The position numbers and the translations under genes were made by a program. A stretch of 7,497 nt of DNA, from contig JAQCDI010000120.1 in NCBI GenBank assembly GCA_027620595.1, positions 1 to 7,497 on the forward strand, in the 5' to 3' direction. The notes below the pieces were generated by a model. That model saw nothing but the letters and a program-made list of their open reading frames with translations, was not told the DNA's origin and ran no database searches. The DNA comes from Bacteroidota bacterium (GTDB lineage: Bacteria > Bacteroidota > Rhodothermia > Rhodothermales > UBA10348). Below, piece by piece: positions 1-6,699 of this stretch (positions are counted from its first letter, which is position 1; each line of letters opens with the position of its first letter).

Positions 1-1909
1 TGATGGTGAGCGTGTCGCCAACGGGGGTGCCGTAGCGGAACGCCCAGGGTTCGCTTACCATCACGACGTCCCGCTCCACCATGGCCTGGCGCAGGTCGTA
101 CGCGGGCAAGGCGGCATAGCGACCCGGCTCGAGCGCCCGGGGACGGGGCTCTGTGACGATGAGGTCCGAGGTTCGCCCGTCAATATCCACGCGGGCAGTG
201 CGCACCGAGTAGGCCTCCCGGACACTCGGGTGGGACCGGATGCGGGCTTCGACGGCTGGATCGATGGAGGCATCGTTACGTCGGAAAACCAGACCCGGCG
301 GGGAGATGTAGACATCGGCCTCGAGGGAGTAGCGCAACCAGGTATCCACGGTGGTCCGGAATGAATCCACCATGATCCCCACGCCGGAGGTGGCGGCAAC
401 GGCCACGGTAAGGGCGGCAATGGCCACGGCCGAGCGACTCAGCGTATGCCGGATCCCCGAGGCAGCCATGCGGCCCACGACGCCCAGAAGGGTGCCCGCC
501 ACAGGCCGCAGAACCCGGCTTCCCAGGTCCACGAGCACAGGCGTCCAGATGGCGGCGGCCAGGATGAAGCACAGGATACCGACATAGCTCAGCGGAATGG
601 AGCTGCCGGAAATGCTCAGCAAGGCGGTGCCTGCCAAGGCCAAGACAACGCCCGAAAGCACCCATTTCGTCAGTTGGCCGCGGGTTCGGACTTCTTCTTC
701 GGAGCGTTGCAGTACTGTACTTGGCGGGCGACGGGTGGCCTCCCGTGCAGGTGCCAACGTGGCCAGCAACGTACCGCCGATGCCCACAAGGAGCCCTTTG
801 GCCAATCCGAACAGATCAGGCTGCACGTCACGGACCCGCACGGTGAAGTAGAGGTCACTGATGGACTGTGTCACCAGTCCCGTCAGTCCCTTGCCCAGCA
901 GCCATCCGCCGGCGAGGCCGATGGCCGATCCTGCCAACCCGATGACTACGGCTTCGGCCAGGATGAGCCGCCGGATCTCGTTTGCGGTGACGCCCAGGCC
1001 GCGCAAGCGACCGATCAGGGGGCGGCGCTGCACGACCGAGAAGGTCATGGTGTTGTAGATGAGGAACATGCCCACGACCATGGCCAGCAGGCTCATGGCT
1101 GTGAGGTTGAGCGAGAAGGCCTGGGTCATCTGCTCCAGCGCGCCGGATCGGGCCGTGGACGCCTCGATACGAGCGGCCGCAGGCAAACGGTTTTCCAGGC
1201 GGCCCAGGATGTTTTCGCGCTGATCAGCGTCATCGGGAAGGATCAAGTCAATGCGGCACAGGAATCCTTCCGCGTCCAGAAGGGACTGCGCGCTGGAAAT
1301 GTCCACCACCAGCAGATTGTCGAGCGCCCGATCAGCGAGGCCATCATTCGGCGCCAAGAGGGATTGGATTTGAACTGAATCGACGCGACCCTCTCGATGG
1401 AGCGGAAGCCAATCACCCTCCTTTACACCCAGGGCAGCGGCCGTCCCGACGGAGAGCAGGCCGGAGGGTGGACCTGAGAAAAAGGCGCCCAGATCGATAC
1501 CGCTGCCGGGGCCACCGGTCCAGGTGCGGAAGGGTTCATCCGCCAGCGGATCGATGCCCAGGACCTGCACAACGGTGCCTTGCGCGCTTCCGGCCCGGGC
1601 ATGGCCCTCGATTACGGGCGCAGAGTTGCGGAATCCAGTTTCAAGACGGACACTCCGGTACACGCTGTCGGGAAGGGCTCCGTCTCCGGGGACGATGGCG
1701 TGGGTTGCGCGTCCCGCAACGGTTTCGGTGGAGAGTCGGAAGGCGGTCCGGGCGCTGTCATTGGCCAGATCGATACCCACCACGACCGCCACGCCGAGCG
1801 CCACTCCCAGGATGGACAGCCCCATGAGCAGGGGGTGTCGGGCCAGGTAGCGACGGCTGTTCCGGCGCAGGAGCGGTCCGGGAAGGAGGGGGGCTGCGGG
1901 ACGTTTCAT
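1..1909 (-). CDS. ABC transporter permease, double FtsX/MacB-type (partial, C-terminus beyond left edge)
   Basis: Membrane subunit of an ABC transporter of the MacB/LolCE/YbbP class, which handles lipids, lipoproteins or other envelope substrates rather than importing small nutrients. The reading frame is open for 636 codons from the ATG at 1909-1907 to the window edge. Hydrophobic stretches lie near residues 28-46, 268-288, 318-340, 367-386, 414-434, 440-460 and 494-514. Between the first and second is a large, probably extracytoplasmic domain (about 47-267). The stretch around IYNTMTFSVVQRRPLIGRLR (284-303) resembles the conserved FtsX coupling region. A second extracytoplasmic domain begins near 515 and is cut off, so the whole protein probably has two FtsX repeats and about 800 residues, as in YbbP-like permeases. 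The start is 4 nt after the ATPase stop, implying translational coupling. The substrate cannot be deduced; the YbbP resemblance is by architecture only. Confidence 0.9.
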   Translation of the reverse strand, partial: MKRPAAPLLPGPLLRRNSRRYLARHPLLMGLSILGVALGVAVVVGIDLANDSARTAFRLSTETVAGRATHAIVPGDGALPDSVYRSVRLETGFRNSAPVIEGHARAGSAQGTVVQVLGIDPLADEPFRTWTGGPGSGIDLGAFFSGPPSGLLSVGTAAALGVKEGDWLPLHREGRVDSVQIQSLLAPNDGLADRALDNLLVVDISSAQSLLDAEGFLCRIDLILPDDADQRENILGRLENRLPAAARIEASTARSGALEQMTQAFSLNLTAMSLLAMVVGMFLIYNTMTFSVVQRRPLIGRLRGLGVTANEIRRLILAEAVVIGLAGSAIGLAGGWLLGKGLTGLVTQSISDLYFTVRVRDVQPDLFGLAKGLLVGIGGTLLATLAPAREATRRPPSTVLQRSEEEVRTRGQLTKWVLSGVVLALAGTALLSISGSSIPLSYVGILCFILAAAIWTPVLVDLGSRVLRPVAGTLLGVVGRMAASGIRHTLSRSAVAIAALTVAVAATSGVGIMVDSFRTTVDTWLRYSLEADVYISPPGLVFRRNDASIDPAVEARIRSHPSVREAYSVRTARVDIDGRTSDLIVTEPRPRALEPGRYAALPAYDLRQAMVERDVVMVSEPWAFRYGTPVGDTLTI

Positions 1910-1913
1910 GGGA

Positions 1914-2630
1914 TCAGCGGTCCTGGGCCGCCTCGGCAGCGGAGACTTCCGTCAGGAGGCCGCCCTGCAGGGAAAACACGCGGTCGGCCAGCGAGATGAT
2001 GTCCCGGTCGTGGGTGGCAATCAGCATGGTGCGACTGCGGTTGTGCACCAGGGATTCCAGGATATCCATGACGGTGGCGGCTGTCCTGAAGTCGAGGTTG
2101 CCCGTCGGTTCGTCCGCAAGAACGAGCAGGGGATCGTGGGCCAGCGCCCGCGCAATGGCCACCCGCTGCTGTTCTCCACCCGAGAGGCGGTCGGGAAAGG
2201 TATCGGCTCGATCGGCCAGTCCCACGTCCTGCAGCACAGCCAACGCTTGTTCGTCGGTTCGCCCGTTCTTTTTTCCTGCCAGTTCGAGGGGCAGGAGAAT
2301 GTTCTCCCGGACGGTGAGCGTCGGGATGAGGTTGAAGGACTGGAAAATGATACCCAGCGCGTGTCGGCGGAACAGCGTCCGGTCGGTGTCGGACATGCGG
2401 GTCAGATCCGTGTCCCCGAATCGTACGGAGCCGGAGGTGGGCACATCCATGCCGCTTATCAGGTTGAGCAGGGTGCTCTTTCCCGAACCGCTGCGTCCAA
2501 GCAGGACCACGAGCTCGCCGCGCCGAACCGAGAAGGAAACGTCCGAAAGCACGAGCCGCTCGCTGGCGCCTTCGAGGTAGCTCTTGCTCAGGCCGGAAAC
2601 GTCCAGCAGCCGATCGGAAAGGGAGGTCAT
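1914..2630 (-). CDS. ABC transporter ATP-binding protein (LolD/MacB/YbbA-type)
   Basis: Cytoplasmic ATPase that powers the permease encoded directly downstream. The 238-residue product is the normal length for a single-domain subunit of this class. All motifs are intact: Walker A GRSGSGKST (45-53), Q-loop Gln97 in IIFQSFNLIPTLTVREN, signature LSGGEQQRVAIARAL (149-163), Walker B LLVLADEP with Glu174 (168-175), D-loop GNLD (177-180) and switch His207 in IATHDRD. The phrase FNLIPTLTVREN after the Q-loop is typical of the LolD/MacB/YbbA group. I chose the ATG at 2630-2628 because the family homology starts directly after it. An open frame continues back to 2873, but that part has no ABC character and would run into the divergent glycogen synthase gene. 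There is no clear Shine-Dalgarno sequence. Assignment to this family is firm; the transported substrate is unknown. Confidence 0.94.
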   Translation of the reverse strand: MTSLSDRLLDVSGLSKSYLEGASERLVLSDVSFSVRRGELVVLLGRSGSGKSTLLNLISGMDVPTSGSVRFGDTDLTRMSDTDRTLFRRHALGIIFQSFNLIPTLTVRENILLPLELAGKKNGRTDEQALAVLQDVGLADRADTFPDRLSGGEQQRVAIARALAHDPLLVLADEPTGNLDFRTAATVMDILESLVHNRSRTMLIATHDRDIISLADRVFSLQGGLLTEVSAAEAAQDR

Positions 2631-2790
2631 GGGGAAGCGTCGGTATGGTGTGCTCTTTGGAGGGCGGCCGCGCCGGCATGTTACCGCCCGGGATGTGGCA
2701 AAACCATGAAATCCGGCTGCATCCGGCAGGCAACAAATCCGGTTTACCCGTACTATGGTTACAGTAATCCGGGACCCTATCTGACCGCAC
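2631..2790. promoter_or_regulatory. Divergent intergenic region between ABC operon and glycogen synthase
   Basis: This 160-bp spacer must carry the promoters for the leftward ABC operon and the rightward glycogen synthase. It contains four copies of the hexamer ATCCGG in the same orientation, at 2711-2716, 2721-2726, 2737-2742 and 2767-2772. There is also an imperfect inverted repeat TACTAT-GGTT-ACAGTA (2751-2766, one mismatched pair); its left arm TACTAT resembles a -10 element. I found no convincing -35 partner and no clear Bacteroidota-type -33/-7 pair, so no transcription start is proposed. Confidence 0.4.
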
Positions 2791-4596
2791 ATGCCACTGC
2801 GCTCCGCCTCTGCCAATCCGTCTGTCCGCCTCGTGGAAATCGGCTGGGAAGTCTGCAACCAGCTGGGAGGCATCTATACCGTCCTTCGTTCCAAAGCGCC
2901 GGAAATGGTGGAGGAGTGGGGTGATCGGTATGTGCTTCTCGGACCGTTGAACCGCTCCCAGGCGGCCATCGAATTCGAGGAGGAGCGCGTCGGGGATGGA
3001 TTCGATGAAGCCGCAGACGTGCTTCGGAAACAGGGCTTCGAGGTGCAGGTGGGTCGGTGGCAGGTGTCGGGTAAGCCGCGGGCCGTTCTTATCGGCCTGG
3101 ATGCCCTGCGCGCGCACATTCCGGAGCAGACCGAGCGGCTGGCCGAAAAGCTGGAAGTGGAGATTCCGGAAGAAGATACCCTTGTGGCCGATGTGGTGGC
3201 TTTTTCCATCGGTGTCGAGTGGTTCCTCTCTGCGCTGGAATCCGTACGTCCGGAGCATACCGTGCTCAGCCATTTCCACGAATGGATGGCGGCCGTGGCC
3301 CTGCCGCTCATGCGCGCGGATGGCTGGAAGGGCAAGACCATCTTCACCACCCACGCCACGCTCATCGGCCGCTACATGGCCATGAACGAGGATCGCTTCT
3401 ACAGCCGCCTGGCCGAGTTCGATGCGGACAAGGAGGCCGAACACTACGGCATCCTGGCTCAGCACCTGCTGGAGAAGGCGGCCGCGCATGCCTGTGACGT
3501 CTTTACGACCGTGTCGGGCATTACGGGGCAGGAGTGCCGCTACCTGTTGGGGCGGAGGCCGGACGAGTACGTCCCCAACGGCCTGAACGTCAAGCGCTAT
3601 CTGGCGCTGCACGAACTGCATCAGCTGCACGCCGAGTATCGGTCCCAGCTCCACGAGTTCACGATGGGGTATTTCTTCCCGTCATACTCCTTCGATCTCG
3701 AGCAGACGCTCTACTTCTTCACCTCAGGGCGGTTCGAATTCCGCAACAAAGGCATGGACCTGACGCTCGAGGCCCTGTCGGCCCTGAACCGGAGGCTGCA
3801 GGAGAGCGGTTCGCGCAAGACCGTGATTTTCCTCTTGATCACCAATGCGCCGGTGCGGAATCTGGCGGTCCACAGCCTGGAATATGCCACCATGTTCCGG
3901 GAATTCAAGGTCATTGCCCGTGAGGTGACTGACGAGGTGCGCAAACACCTGATCGAGCAGCTGGCCTCGGGCGGCAAGTTCGACCTCAATGAACTGGTCC
4001 CCGAATACTGGCAGCTGCGCATCCGCCGCGCACAGTACGCTTGGAAGCGGGACTGGCTGCCACCCATCGTGACGCATGACGTGGTTGACGATGCCCAGGA
4101 CCCCGTGCTCAACAAGATCAGGGAGCTCGAGCTCTTCAACAACGCCCACGACAAGGTCAAAGTGGTCTACCATCCCGAATTCGTGCGCTCGACCAGCCCG
4201 CTCTTCGGCATGGACTATGAGGAGATGATCCGTGGCTGCCACCTGGGCGTCTTCCCGAGCGCCTACGAGCCGTGGGGGTACACGCCCCTCGAAACGCTTG
4301 CCATAGGGATTCCCGCCATCAGCTCCGATCTGGCGGGATTCGGTGCCTACGCAGCGGAGTATCGCCGTCTGCACCAACGTGCCGGGCTGTATGTCGTGAA
4401 CCGGCGAGGCAAACCCCGCGAGGAGTCCGTGGCCCAATTGGCCGACATGATGTTCCAGTTCTCCCAGCAGGACCGGCGTCAGCGCATCGCGCAGCGAAAC
4501 CGGGCGGAGAACTTTGCCCAGCACTTCGACTGGTCGCAGCTGATCCACCACTATCACGATGCACACCTGTTGGCGTTGCAGCCACAGGAAGCGTAG
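2791..4596 (+). CDS. Glycogen synthase, GT3 family (eukaryotic type)
   Basis: Retaining glucosyltransferase that extends alpha-1,4-glucan chains; GT3 enzymes normally use UDP-glucose, unlike GlgA (GT5), which uses ADP-glucose. The 601 residues follow animal/yeast glycogen synthase almost end to end: EIGWEVCNQLGGIYTVL (16-32), HFHEW (161-165), IFTTHATLIGRY (184-195), FTTVS (238-242), PNGLNVK (262-268), SGRFEFRNKG (312-321), HPEF and STSP (461-470), and YEPWGYTPLE (492-501), where Glu493 and Glu501 form the GT3 EX7E motif. The segment about 272-300 matches the GT3 insertion that mediates tetramer contacts. RRQRIAQRNR (562-571) matches the helix that senses glucose-6-phosphate in eukaryotes. The phosphorylated N- and C-terminal tails of animal enzymes (about 737 residues) are absent. 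An in-frame TGA at 2782-2784 makes ATG 2791 the first possible start; no Shine-Dalgarno sequence is visible. No branching enzyme or phosphorylase gene is adjacent. Confidence 0.95.
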   Translation: MPLRSASANPSVRLVEIGWEVCNQLGGIYTVLRSKAPEMVEEWGDRYVLLGPLNRSQAAIEFEEERVGDGFDEAADVLRKQGFEVQVGRWQVSGKPRAVLIGLDALRAHIPEQTERLAEKLEVEIPEEDTLVADVVAFSIGVEWFLSALESVRPEHTVLSHFHEWMAAVALPLMRADGWKGKTIFTTHATLIGRYMAMNEDRFYSRLAEFDADKEAEHYGILAQHLLEKAAAHACDVFTTVSGITGQECRYLLGRRPDEYVPNGLNVKRYLALHELHQLHAEYRSQLHEFTMGYFFPSYSFDLEQTLYFFTSGRFEFRNKGMDLTLEALSALNRRLQESGSRKTVIFLLITNAPVRNLAVHSLEYATMFREFKVIAREVTDEVRKHLIEQLASGGKFDLNELVPEYWQLRIRRAQYAWKRDWLPPIVTHDVVDDAQDPVLNKIRELELFNNAHDKVKVVYHPEFVRSTSPLFGMDYEEMIRGCHLGVFPSAYEPWGYTPLETLAIGIPAISSDLAGFGAYAAEYRRLHQRAGLYVVNRRGKPREESVAQLADMMFQFSQQDRRQRIAQRNRAENFAQHFDWSQLIHHYHDAHLLALQPQEA

Positions 4597-4610
4597 GAAG
4601 AAGGGCATTT

Positions 4611-4667
4611 CGGGCGGCGCGGATCAACCCCGCAGATGCCATTAGATACGAATGACCGCGCCGCCCG
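4611..4667. repeat. Perfect 12-bp GC-only inverted repeat between convergent genes
   Basis: CGGGCGGCGCGG (4611-4622) and its exact reverse complement CCGCGCCGCCCG (4656-4667) flank a 33-nt spacer. The repeat lies entirely within the 83-bp gap between the converging glycogen synthase and sulfatase genes, 14 bp past the first stop and 12 bp before the second. As RNA it would form a very stable stem from either strand. No U-tract follows on either strand, so it is not a standard intrinsic terminator. A role in bidirectional termination or in protecting the two mRNA 3' ends is inferred from position. Confidence 0.5.
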
Positions 4668-4679
4668 CGCGTCCGGTGT

Positions 4680-6083
4680 TCAATTCCTGACAAAGCCATC
4701 AACAACGCGCTGATCGTAGCGCTCCAGCGTTCGGGCGTGCCAGCTCTGGTCGATGACCCAGATCGGCGGGGGATGGGTGGCTTCCCACACCTCCAGAGAG
4801 CGGCGCAGGGTGGCCATTCGTCCCGGCTCCATGGCTGCGAGGTCGGTGTTTTCGGAGAGGTCTTCGGCCAGGTTGAAGAGCCAATGCTCACCGGCAGGGG
4901 TTCGGACCAGTTTCCAGTCTCCGGCGCGGACCGCTGCCCCCCATTCCATTTTCCAGAACAGCGTGTCATGCGGGGCGGCGTCGGTCTGTCCGGTCATCAG
5001 GGGCAGCAGGTCCGCACCGTCGAATGCACGGTCCGGTGGAAGGTCCTGGCCTGCCGCTGCGAGGAAGGTGGGCAGCACATCCAGCGTGATGACCGGTTCG
5101 TCCCGGACGCCCGCAGCGGGGATGGTGCCGGGCCACGACATCAGGAATGGCACGCGGATGCCGCCTTCGAGCGCCGTTCCCTTGGCCCCACGCAGGGGCG
5201 CGTTGAGCGATCCGTTGAAAGGCATGGCGCCGCCGTTGTCGTTGGCAAAGAAGATCAGGGTGTTCTCCCGCAGGCCCTCGGCTTCGAGCGCATCCACGAT
5301 GCGGCCGACATTGTCATCGAGGGAGCGCATCATGGCGGCATACTGGGCCCTTACCTCGGTCTGGAATCGCTCCAACTCTTCCGGAAGCAGGTCCGGCCGC
5401 GGCTGCATCGGTGTGTGGGGCGTGGTGAAGGACACGTACAGGAAAAACGGTTCATCCCCGTGGCGCCGGATGAATTCGATGGCCTGCGACCCGAATTCGT
5501 CGGTCAGGTAGTCCAGCGAATCGGGATGCACGGAGTCCATGCCGCGCTCAATGTCCCGGTTCCGGCCGCTCCAGAACGGGCCGCTGCCTTTGCGCATGCC
5601 AAAGAATTCGTCGAACCCGCGGTGCGTGGGGTGGAAGTGGTCCTCAAGACCCAGATGCCATTTGCCCACCAGTCCGGTGGCATAGCCGGCGTCGGACAAC
5701 CAGTCGGCTATCGTGCGTTCCGTCAGGGGCAGCCCGCGCGCCGAATCGGGCACTGCAGGATCCGGCTTGCCCGGCAGGTTCAGTTCGTGCCCGAAGCGTT
5801 GCTGGTAGCGGCCCGTAAGCATACCGGCCCTGGAGGGGGAGCAGACCGAAGCGGTTACGTACCCGTTGCTGAAACGGACGCCCGAAGCGGCCAGCCGGTC
5901 CAACTGCGGCGTGCGGATGGTCTGGCTGCCGTGGAACCCGAAATCGGCATATCCGGCATCGTCCGAGAAAAGGATGATCAGGTTGGGTGGCGGCGAACCG
6001 GCTTCCTCGGCCGCCGGACAACCGGTCAGCAGAACGAGAAGCAACGGTAAAATCAGGCCATGCATGCGGCGGGGGAGGAACAT
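4680..6083 (-). CDS. Lipoprotein sulfatase, S1 (formylglycine-dependent) class
   Basis: Hydrolyses sulfate esters, probably on carbohydrate, at the cell envelope or in the periplasm. The 467 residues begin with a lipoprotein signal: two arginines, a hydrophobic run and lipobox LLTG-Cys22. The sulfatase core follows, with the usual catalytic residues by homology to arylsulfatase A: metal ligands Asp41-Asp42 in FSDDAGYADFG, the CSPSRAGMLTGR motif (81-92) whose Cys81 becomes formylglycine, Arg85, Lys141 and His143 in GKWHLG, His223 in TTPHTPMQ, Asp282 and Asn283 in NDNGG, and Lys301 in RGAKGTALEGGIRVP. The C-terminal subdomain contains RAGDWKLV and LFNLAEDLSENTDLA, typical of arylsulfatase A/GALNS-like members. 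The start at 6083 keeps the positive n-region; Met7 is an alternative. Activity needs a formylglycine-generating enzyme encoded elsewhere. No SusC/SusD or glycoside hydrolase is nearby, so the substrate is unknown. Confidence 0.94.
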   Translation of the reverse strand: MFLPRRMHGLILPLLLVLLTGCPAAEEAGSPPPNLIILFSDDAGYADFGFHGSQTIRTPQLDRLAASGVRFSNGYVTASVCSPSRAGMLTGRYQQRFGHELNLPGKPDPAVPDSARGLPLTERTIADWLSDAGYATGLVGKWHLGLEDHFHPTHRGFDEFFGMRKGSGPFWSGRNRDIERGMDSVHPDSLDYLTDEFGSQAIEFIRRHGDEPFFLYVSFTTPHTPMQPRPDLLPEELERFQTEVRAQYAAMMRSLDDNVGRIVDALEAEGLRENTLIFFANDNGGAMPFNGSLNAPLRGAKGTALEGGIRVPFLMSWPGTIPAAGVRDEPVITLDVLPTFLAAAGQDLPPDRAFDGADLLPLMTGQTDAAPHDTLFWKMEWGAAVRAGDWKLVRTPAGEHWLFNLAEDLSENTDLAAMEPGRMATLRRSLEVWEATHPPPIWVIDQSWHARTLERYDQRVVDGFVRN

Positions 6084-6174
6084 GTGGTTCGTCGTTGGTT
6101 CGAATACGCATATTCCCGGTTTGCACGGACACAGTCAACGCCGCCGGACCCGCACCTGTCACCGAATTACCAAG
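6084..6174. promoter_or_regulatory. Divergent control region with small palindrome, sulfatase / HmuY-like gene
   Basis: This 91-bp spacer separates two divergent genes. It holds the inverted repeat GAATA-CGCA-TATTC at 6102-6115. On the minus strand a TTGACT (6138-6133) lies 17 bp upstream of GAATAT (6115-6110), a possible -35/-10 pair for the sulfatase with a good -35 and a poor -10. The palindrome overlaps this -10, the usual position for a repressor site. No convincing promoter for the rightward gene was found. All of this is motif reading by eye and weak. Confidence 0.25.
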
Positions 6175-6699
6175 ATGACCATGCGCATCCTGTCATTCCT
6201 TCTGCTTTCGTTCCTGCTCCTGGCTCCGTCTGCCGTGGCCCAGGAGTCCGCGTCAGCCAAGTGGGTGGACGTATCCGGCGAAGGCTGGGTCTACTACAAC
6301 CTGGCCGAAAATCGTGTGGCCTCGGAACAGGAGGCCGGATTCGGCGCCTGGGATGTGGCCTTCCAGGGTACCACCGTCAAGTTCAATGGTCCTTCCCAGC
6401 TGCTTTCGATGGCCTTTGACCAGGTCCACATCGTGCCCAACGAAGGCTACGCCCAGGAAGAAGACGGAACCTCCCAGTTGCCGACCGACGCAGAAAGCCG
6501 TTGGTTCGACTACGATTTCAACACGCACGTCATCTCGGCCCGCCCCGCCCGGACGGCCGTGTTCAAGGGACGTGATGGGCGCTGGGGCAAACTGAACATC
6601 ACGGACTACTACAAAGTGGTCTTCGGCGCCGCCCCGATCCCGCGCCAGCTGTCTTTCCGCTGGATGATTGCCGCCCAGGACAGCCCGATGTTCCATTGA
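6175..6699 (+). CDS. HmuY-like secreted protein (putative heme-binding family)
   Basis: A 174-residue exported protein resembling the HmuY family, whose founding member in Porphyromonas gingivalis is an outer-membrane/secreted hemophore. An N-terminal signal peptide (hydrophobic 5-20) ends in a type I site AVA-QE after residue 22. Family-like elements follow in order: WVYYNL (38-43), the AWDVAFQGTTVKFNG core (58-72), WFDYDFNTHVI (110-120), a GRWGKLNITDYYKV stretch (135-148) resembling the family's G-x-Y-x-K-L-x-I-x-x-Y-Y, and a closing FRWMIAAQDS (161-170). HmuY itself is a lipoprotein, but this protein has no signal-region cysteine, so it should be periplasmic or released. Histidines 85, 119 and 174 and methionines 79, 164 and 172 could bind heme, but I cannot align them to known ligands. 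The open frame extends back to 5866 inside the sulfatase gene; the signal peptide fixes the start at 6175 or the ATG at 6181. No TonB receptor is adjacent. Confidence 0.75.
   Translation: MTMRILSFLLLSFLLLAPSAVAQESASAKWVDVSGEGWVYYNLAENRVASEQEAGFGAWDVAFQGTTVKFNGPSQLLSMAFDQVHIVPNEGYAQEEDGTSQLPTDAESRWFDYDFNTHVISARPARTAVFKGRDGRWGKLNITDYYKVVFGAAPIPRQLSFRWMIAAQDSPMFH

Noticed and set aside
446..1378. 310-codon plus-strand open frame
   Set aside because: It lies antisense to the permease, whose frame is open for 636 codons with FtsX features. The translation is rich in Gln, His, Gly and Arg and looks like a shadow.
1914..2873. Longer ATPase with an 81-residue N-terminal extension
   Set aside because: The extension shows no ABC homology and would overlap the first 83 bp of the divergent glycogen synthase; MTSLSDRLLDVSGLSKSY is a typical family N-terminus.
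1908..2924. 338-codon plus-strand open frame
   Set aside because: It is antisense to the intact ATPase and overlaps the start of the glycogen synthase in another frame; no domain is recognisable.
1906..3654. 582-codon minus-strand open frame across the ABC ATPase, the spacer and the glycogen synthase
   Set aside because: It is in a different frame from the clear ATPase, antisense to the glycogen synthase, and its product has no recognisable domain. High GC content makes such long shadow frames common.
3724..4608. 294-codon minus-strand open frame antisense to the glycogen synthase
   Set aside because: The plus-strand frame is a full-length GT3 enzyme; the antisense product shows no recognisable motif.
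4611..4667. Integron attC site
   Set aside because: The inverted repeat lacks the conserved GTTRRRY/RYYYAAC core sites and no integrase or gene cassette is present.
4737..6050. 437-codon plus-strand open frame antisense to the sulfatase
   Set aside because: The sulfatase on the other strand has every catalytic motif. This frame has no domain and is best explained as a high-GC mirror frame.
5866..6174. Upstream extension of the HmuY-like frame
   Set aside because: It overlaps the sulfatase coding region and would bury an obvious signal peptide inside the protein; the start at 6175 or 6181 is far better.
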